Shown: in pieces, positions 10,032-20,516 of the stretch | Layout of the letters: the number at the start of each line of letters is the position of its first letter | Position numbering within the stretch: position 1 is the first letter of the stretch | Assembly (NCBI GenBank): GCA_021234155.1 | Contig: JAJEKV010000054.1 | Location: 8,950,655 to 9,014,654 of the forward strand | Length of the DNA: 64,000 nucleotides | Reading direction: 5' to 3' | Source: Isoetes taiwanensis | Lineage: Eukaryota; Streptophyta; Lycopodiopsida; Isoetales; Isoetaceae | Program-made: the position numbers and the translations under genes | Notes under the pieces: model-generated | Told to the model about the DNA's origin: nothing | The model's database searches: none | The model's input: the letters and a program-made list of their open reading frames with translations, nothing else

Positions 10032-13031
10032 TCACGAAGAAAAAGGAGGAAGTGCTTCCGAGGGCGGGAAACCAGCAGTCTGAAAGTGATCCTCACGGGA
10101 ATGAGGACGGGCGCCATTATGGTAATGGGCAATGAGGTCCTGGCGTGTTTGAAGAGCGTCAGGAGTGTTGAGCCCAAGGGCAGGATCTGCATCAATGAGG
10201 AAGTGAGAGCGCACCATGTCTTCCAGGGCAGCATGGGCGTCTGAAGGAACAAACTGGCATTCCATGAGAAGGCGGTGTCCGAAGACCAAGGCAACCGATA
10301 ATCGGCATTTGGGTTGTAAAGAAAAAATTGGACGCTGCCAATTTAAGGAGCTTACCAGGATGCATCTGAGAGCAGCACAGAAACCAGCTTGACGATGGAC
10401 TGAAGGGTCTGGTGAGGTGGCGGCATTCTGCAAGAAGGTATCAAGGCCATGAAGGGCATCAGCAGGCCGTTGCCAACCACGCTCATTAGCAATATAGATC
10501 CAATTCTCAGTAGTGTCTAAGGTGGCATTATCTTCCCAATCTGAGCGTCTGACAAAGCGGGGATCCCACCGGAGATCCGTCGAGATCTGAGGCGGAGTCG
10601 AGCCAGCATGGCCATCCATGACCTTCGTCCAAAAGGGAAGACGCCAGTCAGAGGTAAGAAACTGGGGGCGTGGAGGGGCACCTAGTGAAGCATATGGAGA
10701 AGGAGCCATGCCCGTGGGCGTGGGCTGCTGAGCCTGCTCCCTGAATTCACGGACAAGGTCGGGATCAAGAGCTTTGCACCATCTATCCCATTCAGAAGTA
10801 GAGAGTCGCGAGTATAGGCGGGGAGGACTATCCCATCCCGTGGGTACTGTCTTGCTATCCAAAATGGCACGCAATTGATTGTAGCCTGCCAAATGCTGCG
10901 TATAAACTTGGGCAAACGGAAGATCCTCAGAATGCCCAAGATTCTTTCGCACCTGTTCCATCGTTTCAGCTTGCCAGAGAGGTAAATGATGAGCAAGCTC
11001 TGGCATGTACTCCTGATGAAGGGCGTGAGTCCGATCATGATCTGCCAGATAGGGGTTGTGATCCAAGAGCAACCATTGAACCTGTGAGTCACCCTGAAAG
11101 TTCTGATGTGGTCCGTCACGAAATTTGTCCTGGGTATCAGCCAGATAGAAGTCATGAAAGATGTACACCATCGGCTGGACAACTCGAAAAGTGATTAAAT
11201 CAGGGTCCTCACAGTGAATGAGGTCGAAGACCAAAAGGGCACAGAGCAAACCTTTGTCTGCTATTGAGAGGTCCGGCCAGATCCGGAAAAAATCCTCGCT
11301 GCGCAGGGGGACATCAAGGTGACCATCGGCGGTGTACCACTTGAAGAGAAAGTAGTGGCGTCGGGCAACCACATAATCCAGGTAACTGGAAGGAATAGCA
11401 AAATCCACAGACGTGTGGATACCAAGATTAAAGTAGACTTCCTGTTTGGTTTGGGCCTCTTCAGCAGATTGGACAGCTTGCTGGAGCTGATTTTCAAGAT
11501 CGCGGATTCGGTTGTCCTTTTCTAACAGAAGACGTGACTGATCACGGACCCGTTTCGGAGGAAGCATGGCATGTGAAGAGGATTGCGGGAGTATTGAGGT
11601 ATGGCGTGGCAATCTCGGCATCATCAACAATTTTCTATTTCTGAGCCTCCGTAAGCTGATCCTGGAGAGACGTCAATTGAATGGTCAGCGTGGAAAGCTG
11701 AGCTTCTAAGGAGGTGAGGCAAGCATCACGCTCGGTCAGATCATGAATTTGAGTGCGGTAAGTCTGAGAAAGCTCTGCATACAAGGTGTCAAGCTTAGCA
11801 ATGTCTTTCTCCTTGTCACCCAGGAGGGTGTCCTTGGTCTTGTTCTGCTCCAACAATTCCTGAATGGTGGTGCATGAATCGAGCCTCTTGATCAAACAAA
11901 CAGCCGCTTTCGATCGTGGGGCGGTCTTGAGATCCTCCACGGGCCCGTAAAAGGCCTCGTGCTTTTCTTGAAGCCGTGTTCCGCAGTGTGTGAACGCGTG
12001 GTAGCAGTTTGAAGGTCGCGGTGAACCGCATCGGAGGCTGCCAGGGACGCTTGAACTCCATTCATGAGAGCTTCCTGTGATTCTTGCAACTTGAGAGCAG
12101 CAGCTTGAACATCCTACTGATATTGATACAGAAGATGGCGAGGATGTGGAGGTGGAGGGCCCTGTTGTGGCCTTGTTTGGGACGTCTGAGAGACATGACG
12201 AGAATTGGAGTGCGTGGCTTCATAGGAGGAAGAGAAAACAGTGACATGCGTGTGATTTTGTGCAACATGACCAGGAGAAGTCTGGCGTGAAGGTGCAGCC
12301 TGTTGGTTTTGAGGAAGTGAACGTAGAGATGGCTGAGTGGAGGCATGAGAAATGGAAGGGGACACAGGAACAGGAAGATAATGACGAATGAGAGCTTGAA
12401 GATGGCCACCCACCGAAACTTCAGAGACAGAGGAGGGGGTAGCCCGAAGGCGATCAACTTCTTGTAGAAGTCTGTAGAACAACATTTGTGGCCAATCTAG
12501 AAAGTGAGTGGAGCAGACGGCCGAGATAACCACATTGTAAAATGGTTTATTGATATGGGTGTTTTTGATAGAATACCCCAGGAATTTGCGCCATAGAAAC
12601 TTGACAAAAGTTTCATGGGGCCTTGCGATATTTGTGAGGCGATGCATGTTTGCTTGATATAGAACAGCGCCAAACTCAGTGACATCTATGTCCTGTAAAG
12701 CGACCCAAGATAAAGAAGGTGTTTGCAAAGGAATATGGAATACCTCAGAAATCAGGGGCTGAGTAAGCAAGATCATGGTGCCATCGACCACAGTAGCATA
12801 TCCTTCTGGGCGGTTGACGATATTAGCAACAAACTGCTGCAATTGGGCTGGATTGGGTGCCGGAAGGTCCATGTGTGAGAATTCATAAAGCTTGTGGCGT
12901 TCCGCAACTTCCCGACTCGGGCCAACAAGGGCATCCCGAAAGGTGGGCGTCAAGAAGGACACAGACGCGAAAAGAGCCGGATCCCGTGGAGTAGAAGCTT
13001 GAAGGGTCGAGAATTTGGGTGCAGGAACCAT
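10032..13031 (-). pseudogene. extra 3' ORF of the Tat-like element (coiled-coil protein)
   Basis: This lies downstream of integrase and in the same sense as gag-pol. I place the start at the ATG at 13,031 (GCCATGG context; the upstream open frame to 13,166 has only TTG). The frame gives ~305 residues to a stop at 12,114, continues in phase to 11,892, switches frame between ~11,930 and 11,635, and returns to the first frame until 10,032. In total about 1000 codons have one nonsense codon and a compensating pair of frameshifts. The N-terminal ~230 residues recall the 'putative plant transposon protein' domain of Athila-type elements (FVKFLWRKFLGYSIKNTHIN). Residues ~330-520 are a long coiled coil (IRDLENQLQQAVQSAEEAQT). 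The C-terminus is Trp-rich. No signal peptide or transmembrane span is seen, so there is no support for an envelope role. Confidence 0.75.
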
Positions 13032-13525
13032 GGCGAAGAACGTCGGAGAGGAACCGGAAGGATGATCTTGAGAAGGCGGAGAGCGGAGAGCGGAAGACGA
13101 AAACACAGATAGGCGAAAAGGTTTTAGGCGCACAAGTGTTGGGGCATGATGAGGGTGAACCGGCAACCGTGGATGATGCCAGGTGGCGACAGATGCGAAG
13201 GAGGTGATTGAGAGGCAAAATTTTGGCTAAGTCCCCAAACGGTAAAGGGAGAAGCAGTGAACGGTGGCGATGAGACGTAAGAGAATGATCGGATGTGACA
13301 GCTGGCTAAAGGACGCACATTAATGTTCGACGGGCGTGAAAAGAAGGAATGTCATTTAATGTTGGCAACTCGAAGTGAGATATCATTAAAACGAAGGTGT
13401 CAGAAGGTACCATGGCTAGATATGCGGCGGGAGAAAAGATGCTCCATTTAGAAACAGCCTTGCATTGCAAACACGTTGGCGAAATTTCTGATTGGTCCAC
13501 GTCGACAGGGAGGTCCTCGGTTGGC

Positions 13526-13532
13526 TATATAA
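13526..13532 (+). promoter_or_regulatory. TATA box for the antisense ORF
   Basis: TATATAA in the context GGCTATATAAGACG lies 31 nt before the ATG at 13,563. This would place transcription start at, or only a few bases before, that ATG. If start is slightly later, the next ATG (13,575) would serve. Confidence 0.55.
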
Positions 13533-13562
13533 GACGAACAGTGGTGGAAGCGGAGACACCCG

Positions 13563-13829
13563 ATGGCGCTCAGTATGTCTGCTGCTGGATTGCATGACAA
13601 GTGCACTATACCTTCTAACTGCCTGGAGTGGATTACTTGTAAAATGGACTGCCTGGACCTCTGGCGGTGCCACAATCGTGGCATTGCCATGGACGGGTGG
13701 TGTGCCGGCATGGCTGAGCATGCCGATCCCCACACCAACGGGATGGAGGTGATTCTGCACCTGCGCTGGGACCCTGAGAACAACTGGTACCACATCCTGC
13801 GTATCACCTCTGCTCTGAACCCGGAGTAG
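13563..13829 (+). CDS. small Cys/Trp-rich protein antisense to the Tat-like element
   Basis: An 88-codon ORF on the plus strand lies between the integrase C-terminus and the extra ORF of the minus-strand element. Third codon positions are strongly C/G, unlike the surroundings, and the start follows a good TATA box. The protein has clustered Cys and Trp (CLEWITCKMDCLDLWRC) and a hydrophilic half ending HILRITSALNPE. I do not recognise it. Known Tat/Grande-type plant elements can carry antisense ORFs; here the position, codon use and promoter agree with a real antisense gene. A minus-strand ORF of 169 codons overlaps the same DNA but has no comparable support. Confidence 0.6.
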   Translation: MALSMSAAGLHDKCTIPSNCLEWITCKMDCLDLWRCHNRGIAMDGWCAGMAEHADPHTNGMEVILHLRWDPENNWYHILRITSALNPE

Positions 13830-13852
13830 AGGGTTTTTCTTCTTAGGACTTA

Positions 13853-13935
13853 TAGATAGGGCTCTGAGCCCGTTTTTGTAAATAGGGCTCTGCCCATAGC
13901 GGAGATATATGGGCTCTGCCCACATTTTGTAAAAA
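13853..13935 (+). repeat. three GGGCTCTG hairpin repeats after the antisense ORF
   Basis: Three spaced copies of GGGCTCTG[AC]CC, each able to form a short hairpin (GGGCT/AGCCC; GGGC/GCCC), are separated by TTTGTAAA-type words. They sit 25-110 nt after the antisense stop codon and could act as its 3' processing region. They are also upstream sequence for the minus-strand extra ORF. Confidence 0.55.
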
Positions 13936-13963
13936 TTTCACCTATATAATATAAATATGGCGC

Positions 13964-15094
13964 TTAGTCACTATCTGTTGTGTCTGTGTCTGGAACAGCA
14001 TCTGGTGGATGATTGTTACTCTCTGTTGTATGAAATTGTTTGAGGCGAAAGCCATTAACTAGTGTAGGTAATGGAGTTCCATCTAATTCAGCCAGCTTGA
14101 AAATGCTGGGTTGCACCACTTGAACAATTTGATAAGGGCCAAGCCATCGAAACTTTAACTTGCCCGGAAAATGTTTGTAACGAGAATCATAAAACCAAAT
14201 CGCCTTCTTGGAATGTTTTTGTCTTAATACGTTTGTCATGTAAAGATTTTTGCAACTGTTGTCCATGAAGAACACGAATGTAAGCATCACGTCTAAGTTT
14301 ATCCAACTGTTCCAATTGATAAACCCTTTCTTTTGAGTGCAAAGCCAGCGGATTATGGGTCAGAGCTTGGTTGAAAAGCGGGAGAGTTGGAAGAATGTAT
14401 TCAAAAGGCATGAGAGCTTCTTGACCATAAACCAATTTGAAAGGAGTGTGACCTGTAGCTATTTTGAAACAAGTATTGTAAGCCCAAAGAACCGTAGGAA
14501 GCTTGTTTTGCCAGTCAATGCGAGAAGCGTCACAAATTTTCTTGAGAATTGTGATCAGAGTTTTGTTGGTGCTTTCGGCCAAACCGTTCCCTTGAGGATA
14601 GTAAGGTGTGCTCTTGTGATGATGGATCAGTAGATAATCATCGGCTCCTTTATGGTATGATTGATAAAATGGACACCTCTATCGACCAGCTCAGGTGGGG
14701 GCGCCAAAAGCGTGATGATTTGGCGATAGATGACCTTGGGCTGTGCTTGCCGCGGTGTTGTCCGGAAGTGCGCAAGCTTCCGCTCATTTGGTAGCGTGGT
14801 CGGTGAGAACCGGGAATGTAGCGGCACGCGGGTGTGCAGCGGGGAGGATCAATGGGTCCCACAAAATCCATCCCCATTTCTTTGAAAGGAAGTGGCGTGG
14901 CGGACCGGCGTCAATGGAAGAGCGTCCACGGCCCGTGGGCCTTCCCACACGCCGATAAGCATCACGTCGCGGGCGTGGGCGTGGCGTCTTTGAAGAGCGT
15001 GGGCCAAAATACCCGCAAGAAGGATTTTTCGTGCCGTGGTGTCACCATGAAAATGACCACCAGGGTCCTTCATGGGCTTCTCGGACAATATCAC
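13964..15094 (-). pseudogene. Tat-like integrase
   Basis: The zinc-binding region begins near 15,080 (HEGP, GGHFHGD, then TTARKILLAGI, LFKDAHAHARD in alternate frames), matching the H2C2 module of Tat-type integrases. The first catalytic Asp is in GMDFVGPI near 14,870, the second in DRGVHFINHT near 14,690 and the Glu in NGLAESTNKT near 14,577. The C-terminal frame from 14,290 to 13,964 gives KLKFRWLGPYQIVQVV, the usual SH3-like tail, and ends at 13,964. Frame changes near 15,000, 14,870, 14,640 and 14,200 break it, although all three acids can be seen. Integrase inserts element cDNA; no chromodomain follows. Confidence 0.88.
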
Positions 15095-15541
15095 GGGACC
15101 TCATGAGGGAGAACACTGGCGTCGAAGGGCGGTATCCTTGCCCTTTTGTAAAGATGGTGCGCAACCATGGTGTAGTCCGCGGACCTCGCGGAGAAATTGG
15201 TGTCGGCGGGATTGGCGCTTGTTTGGAGAAGGCGTGGCGTCCTCACGGTGGAAGAGCGCTGTGAGGAGATACTGAAAGTTGTGGAACCAATGTGGCGTTG
15301 CCGTGACGAGAAAAGAGTTGGCGTCGGGAAAGGCGCCCGAGACTCCCGTGGAGGGATCATCGTGTGGGTGCGTGAAAGATAATCCGGGACAACATATAAG
15401 ATTTGCGCCTTGTGAACAATTTCAAAAGGTGCAAATTCTGCAGAAGGGAGAAGGAGAACGAATGGATGCGGCCCGTGGGCGTGGATTTGTTGATCAAATA
15501 AAGGAGTGCTTGGTGGTCAACAAAGAATTTGATCCGACTGC

Positions 15542-15832
15542 CTAAAAGATAGTAGCGGAAGCATTGGACCTGAGAAAATGAGACCCAAAGGCTTCACGCC
15601 TGCAATGGGCGAGTAGTTGCGCTTCAGCCGGAGGATTGAGTTTTCTGGCGGCATAACGGTTTGGTTTGTCGGTAATGCGCATCATATTCTTGAGAAAGAA
15701 CAGCTCAATAGCAAACGCCGAGACATCTACATGGGCGTGAAAGGGCTTGTCCCATTGAGGAGGAACAAGAACCGGGGCTGAGTAAGTAAAAGCTTCAACT
15801 GTTGGAAAGCAGCATCCGCCTGGGAATTCCAA
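15542..15832 (-). pseudogene. Tat-like RNase H fragment
   Basis: The frame contains DKPFHAHVDVSAFAIE (first conserved Asp region of RNase H) and YAARKLNPPAEAQLLAH. It lies between RT and integrase as expected. Sequence between 15,832 and 16,124 links to the RT in other frames. The lower conserved residues are hard to follow from 15,100 to 15,540, where the frame is broken repeatedly. Confidence 0.72.
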
Positions 15833-16123
15833 GCCCAGGTGGATTCATCACCCGTGAGTTTATGAATGGGATCCGCAATGGCTGCAAGTCCGGGGAATGA
15901 AGGTGGAGTAATAATTTACCTTACCGGAAAGAGCGTGTCTCCTTGATATTGGTGGTGCTTGAGCCTTGAGCACACAACCGATTTTGGCGGGATCCGTGGT
16001 GATACCGCTGGCGACAACGTGTCCTAACAGAGAACACCGAAGTGGCGCAAAAGGTGCATTTCGGGATTGAGACTAATGCGGACTCATCACATTTCGAAAG
16101 GCGAGTTCAATTTATCCAAATGG

Positions 16124-17087
16124 TTAGCCATGGAAGCGTAGGCGAGAGAAGTCATCTTGAAAAATTTGCAAGAAGGGATTTTCCTTCATAAAATCATGAA
16201 AAACTGAGAGCATTATGCGTTGAAACGTTGATGGAGAGTTTGATAATCCAAAAGGAACCACCTTGTAGGCAAAAGTGCCCCACGGGATGGTGAAAGTTGT
16301 CTTGAGTTGATCAGATTCTTTGATTGCGATCTGATTGTAGCAAAAAAAAACAATCCATGAAGGAGTACATCTCATGTCCAGCGACCTCTTCCAGAACCTG
16401 GTCTGTGAAGGGAAGTGGAAAATGATCACGCTCCGTGGCCTGATTTAGTTTCCAGTAGTCCACGCAAACACGGATCTTTCCATTGTATTTGAGTGCAATG
16501 ACAATGGGGCTCACCCATTCAGAATGTTTGACCTCATAGATCAAACCTGCAGCAAGGAGTTTGTCAATTTCGGCCTTGACGCGATCACGGTAATTGGGGT
16601 TGAGCCGGTACTGTCGTTGCTATACGGGACGTGCATCGGATTTGGTAGGAATGGTGAGTTCCCCCAAGGTTTTGTTGATCCCCCGAAGGTCTCTGTAGCT
16701 CCAGGCGAAAATGTGTTTGAACTTTTTGAAGAGCGTGACGGCCCTGTTACGATAGAGTGTCGGAAGATTGGCAGCAATGCGGACAGGCTGATTGTTGCCC
16801 ACTTCCACAATCTCGACTTTAGGAGTCTGAATATGTGGGATAACTTTCGTGTCTTTGACAATATGAGCAGGAGGTTGAAGCATGACAGGATGAGTGGCGC
16901 TCTGCGTGGTGAAAAAGAGAGGTTGCTGATATTCATCAAGCAAAGGTTGCTTCATGACAGCGTGTACATCAACAGGATCAGGAGGAATTTTGGCATCTGA
17001 AAAGTGATCAACACGTTGGATGCGATTGCAAGGAGCCAGGTAGGGGTCAAGCAAGGCAGCCACAGCCTGGTCCTGATCAAGAGTCAT
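16124..17087 (-). pseudogene. Tat-like reverse transcriptase
   Basis: The lead-in KHIFAWSYRDLRGI (near 16,700) is typical of the Tat/Athila RT. The palm and fingers follow as HSEWVSPIVIALKYNGKI, RVCVDYWKLNQATERDHFPL, then, after a frame change near 16,350, YNQIAIKESDQLKTTFT, WGTFAYKVVPFGLSNSPSTF and the active-site box as LQIFQDDF, where the usual residue before DD is Val, Ile or Tyr-x. The change to F-Q-D-D keeps both aspartates. At least two frameshifts prevent a continuous protein. Confidence 0.9.
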
Positions 17088-17682
17088 TTCTCCCCAAGGA
17101 TCAGCATATTGAGGGTAGGGGATGACAGAGGCGCGGACTTCGCAGGTGGAGCCACGAACTTGATAGATATTCGGCGTCCCCCCGAGAATCGGTAATGGGA
17201 GAGAGAGGGTTTAGCATGGTCGACCGAAATGATCTTACCGGTTTCCAAGTCCATAGTGGCATTGAGGTGACCATCTGTGATGACTAACTGATCCGTGGCC
17301 CAATAATGAATACTCTTGGCCTGGCGGAGAAAAGGCCCCACACCAACATTTCATAATCACACGGATCTTAGCCCGCCTTCAAACACCAAATTCTAAGGGG
17401 AATCGGAGATCACCAATGTTGATGTGAAGAAGAGGTGTGGCCTTGAGGTCTCGTGATATGGCCATTAGCCAATTTGATGTCATATGGGGCACGATAGAGT
17501 TGTTTGATGCCCATTTGTTTGCGGAGTTTATCCGTGATGAGATTGACTGCGCTACCTCCGTCAATTTGAACATGATGGACTTGTTGATTGCCCACCGTGG
17601 CATGGACCGTGGGTGTAGAGGTAGCAACAGCCCCAACCAAGGCGGTCGGGGAGTGGTGGCTGGTCCTTGAGAGCGGGGACAT
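17084..17682 (-). pseudogene. Tat-like aspartic protease region
   Basis: Frame 17,682-17,410 has HVQIDGGSAVNLITDKL, the Tat-type D-G-G variant of the retropepsin active site, followed by a hydrophobic stretch. The later frame 17,341-17,084 appears to be the C-terminal protease/linker (SIKFVAPP, LNMLILGEK, the latter matching the I-L-G-x motif). A protease in this position cuts Gag-Pol. Confidence 0.75.
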
Positions 17683-17689
17683 AGTTTCA

Positions 17690-19886
17690 AAATTGTTGCC
17701 AAACTTAAGGGAATTTTGATTTTGGCCAGCTCCTCTTGGAGTTCCAGAGGCACATGAGAAAAAGGATCTGCTGAATCCATAGGGGCTGGAGTGCGTGGTA
17801 ATGAAGCAGCAACTTCTTTGAGTAGGTCAACCTCGGCAGCAATATTCAGGATATGTCCGAGGCGTGGAGGTTGAGATGTGGAAGATGCATCTTGTCTTTT
17901 TGAGCTCGGTGGTGGCATGAACATTAGCCAAGCGTCGGCCTTGGCCGGCTTGCATGAGGTTCGTAATGCTTTGGCGTACTTTAGGCATGACATGAGGCAT
18001 GAGTTTTCCAAGTCGGTGCAAAGTGAACCTTTTGTCCTCTGCATGAGGGATTGTGTCAATCGCAAAAGCGGGTTAGCGTGCCATTAGGAATAATGGTTAA
18101 GGGGCGTGACGCATACAGTGCGGCGTGAAACCAAACCAACCCAATTTGATGCATTTTGGACTGGAGGATTAAGAGCCCGAAAAATTTCTTCCCCGTGCTT
18201 ATTGATCCAAATTTGAGGTTGATTGGCGAGGAGCTGGTTGATAAGCGTGATTCGAGGGCGCGCGAGGTGGCTTCGAAGAACGGGGCCTTGGGCCTGCTTT
18301 GCCATTGGCAATCCAAAGTTGGTAAGCCGTGAGGCGGACCGAGGTGGTCTGATTGGTGCCAGGAAGCTGCACCTGAACTTGTGGAAGTTGAGGACATGCC
18401 GTGGTGGTATGACCCCATTCGTGACAGTGATAACACTGAGCTTTAGAAGGATCAAAAGGGGGGCGTGTGTTGGGTCCCCGTTGTTTGCTCCCGATTTTGA
18501 TATAGAGTTGATTGGGTTGAGCCCTGCGGTGGTTGCGGCTGATATGGCGATTATTCTTTGAGGTGTTGTTTGCACTTGATAAACCAGTTTGTTGCGGAAC
18601 GGTGTAGGATGAGTGCGCGTGCACTCTTCCGTGGCATGATTGCACATGTTGCATCTTTTACAATGAGGCGGGCCATTGGTGGAGTTGCACTCATTTGCCA
18701 AGTGGCCTTGATATTTGCAGATATGGCACCAGATCTGACTGCGCTGCTGAGTGGTGTGTTGAGGTTGGACAGCAGTCTGTGGAACCATGACTGGTGGAAT
18801 GAAAGGGAGCTCCTGAAGAGCCACGCCACGGGAGGAAACATTGACTGAGTGATTGACAAGGTCGATAGCCTGCTCCAAAGTCTTGGTATGAGTATTGATC
18901 ATGAGTCGGATAGCTGGAGGAAGTCCTTGGAGAAACCAGACCAAGATCTGGCTTTGGGTCGGGTACTCCTTGAGCTTGCTGAGCAGGATGTGAAGTCGAT
19001 CTGCAAAATCCCGGGCGGACTCCGTGGGCTCTTGTTGAAGGTCATTGAGTTGCTTGAGATGAAGTTGATCATCATCCGTGGTTCCATAGTGAGAAAGAAA
19101 AGCAGTTTTCATTTCTGACCAATCTTGTTTCCAGTGGCTTTTGTTGGACATAAGCCATTGGTGAGGAGAGATATGGAATTTTGAGGTTGTGCATGACCAT
19201 TTAGGGCAGCCAGAGCCTCGAATTCTTCCATGTGGGCCTGAGCACTTTGGTCTAACAGTTTGCCTTTCGTGTTGCCAAAGGTTGGATAAGTCAGCTTAAG
19301 GGTCTGAAAGGTAGAGGTGAAAGTGCTTGGCTGGACAGGAACTGGATAGGGATTATATTGAGGTGGAGTTGGAGGTGGCATGGTGCCTGAAAGACCCTGA
19401 TGAAGGGGTAACTGAGGTGGAGGTACTGGAGGTGCTTGATCATTGGTTTTGAGGTCGGTCAGGTTGTAAACAGGAAGAGCAGTGGGAAATGTAGGGAAGG
19501 GAAATTCCCGGGGAGGAGCAAAGAGACATGTGGATATCCCCGTCGCGGTAGGGAGATGATGGTTGTGAAGGCAGAGGTGTATGGCCAGAAGAAGGATGAA
19601 TGTAGGCATGTTCTGGGGTATGAAAGTAAGGTTGAGAAGGTTGAGCCTGATAGTGATGAGGTGACTGAGGCTGTGAGCAATGTTTGCACGCTTGAGGCGG
19701 GGAACTGGGACGAGACAGGACACGAGGGGTGGGTGGCGCCGACTGAGCCCTAGACCGAATGTGGCCTCCCTCAATGTCATAAGCAGATCCATACATGTTG
19801 CGAACAGCTTCCCTTCGATGATGGCGCTCCAAGCGAGACGCCTTCTGGGAAAGGAGTTCTTTTGGTGTGAAGTTTCGGGCAGACAT
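17690..19886 (-). pseudogene. Tat-like gag
   Basis: I place the start at the ATG at 19,886, 47 nt after the 5' LTR; the first residues are MSARNFTPKELLSQKASRLE. The first ~200 residues are Pro/Ser/Gln-rich. The retrotransposon gag core lies around 19,150-18,900 (SEMKTAFLSHYGTTDDDQ, ARDFADRLHILLSKLKEYP). Three CCHC knuckles follow: CHICKYQGHLANEC, CKRCNMCNHATEEC and, in another frame, CYHCHEWGHTTTAC. Frame changes near 19,500, 19,140 and 18,600 break it. Gag forms the virus-like particle and packages element RNA. Confidence 0.85.
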
Positions 19887-19914
19887 GGCGACAGAAAAAA
19901 GGAAAATCGAATCA

Positions 19915-19932
19915 GACCCGGCAGCGGCGACA
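19915..19932 (-). promoter_or_regulatory. primer binding site
   Basis: In element sense TGTCGCCGCTGCCGGGTC begins one base after the 5' LTR. It resembles the TGGCGCCG(T)TGCCGGGG primer sites common in Tat/Athila elements, with a few mismatches. Confidence 0.75.
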
Positions 19933-19933
19933 G

Positions 19934-20511
19934 TGTTTGGGGTCTGGTTGGGAACTCCTCGCAAAGACGACCTCCGTGAGGACCCGTGGATCTAACAGGA
20001 GAATCCGGGGACTATGTCACGCGGGATTTGCAAGAAAACAAGGAAAAGGGAAAAGAAAACAAAAGAACAATGAGACAACAATGATAAGCTTCCTTGATAT
20101 CAATGATGATGATACATGAGCTCTCGCAACCGAGAGAAAACTGAAGTGAGACAAGACTCAAAACTCATCTAAAAACTCATGTGCTAGCTCTACTCATATA
20201 TATAGTACAATGGCCTTTGGCCCAATATAGACACTCTGACTGATTTCGGTGCTGACTCCTGGAAGGAGGCCTGATTTGCAGGAATACAGGCGGTGCCTCT
20301 TGAAAGGCCTGAAATCACGCTGACGCTGACGCGGGCGGTGACGGGCCCTCACTTGTCTGAGCGCCGCCTCTTGGTAGCGGACGCAGGCTTTGACTGCGTG
20401 GTCTGCTGCTGAGCCTTTGACGACGGACCCGCGCCTGATTGTTGATCCTTGGCCTTGACCTGGTCCGTCGTATGCATGAATAGTCCTGTACCAGGAGGCA
20501 CAGGACTAACA
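19934..20511 (-). repeat. 5' LTR of the Tat-like element (right)
   Basis: 578 bp, beginning TGTTAG and ending AAACA in element sense, and the partner of 9432-10008. A TATA-like motif lies near 20,195-20,206 on the minus strand. Confidence 0.94.
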
Positions 20512-20516
20512 AAGTT
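20512..20516. repeat. 5-bp target site duplication, right copy (AAGTT)
   Basis: Exact repeat of 9427-9431 abutting the right LTR. Confidence 0.92.

Larger units (their letters stand above)
9432..20511 (-). mobile_element. full-length Tat-like Ty3/gypsy LTR retrotransposon
   Basis: An 11,080-bp element lies on the minus strand. Both LTRs begin TGTTAG and end AAACA in element sense and are flanked by AAGTT. Inside, in element order, are PBS (19,932), gag with three CCHC knuckles, protease, RT with an F-x-DD box, RNase H, integrase with H2C2 and D,D,E residues, a long extra ORF (13,031-10,032) and a polypurine tract (10,009). PR-RT-RH-IN order makes it Ty3/gypsy. The RT lead-in HIFAWSYRDLRGI, the H-E-G-P-x-G-G-H-F integrase zinc finger and the extra ORF are features of the Tat/Athila group. 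Frameshifts and stops occur in gag, pol and the extra ORF, so it is probably not autonomous now. A plus-strand ORF with a TATA box lies antisense inside it. Confidence 0.95.

Noticed and set aside
10032-13031. Extra ORF of the Tat-like element as a retroviral env
   Set aside because: No signal peptide, no transmembrane helix and no furin-like site could be seen; the protein is a soluble-looking coiled coil.
13416-13925. 169-codon minus-strand ORF opposite the antisense ORF
   Set aside because: It lies in the sense of the retroelement between integrase and the extra ORF but has no element motif. The plus-strand frame has better codon structure and a TATA box.
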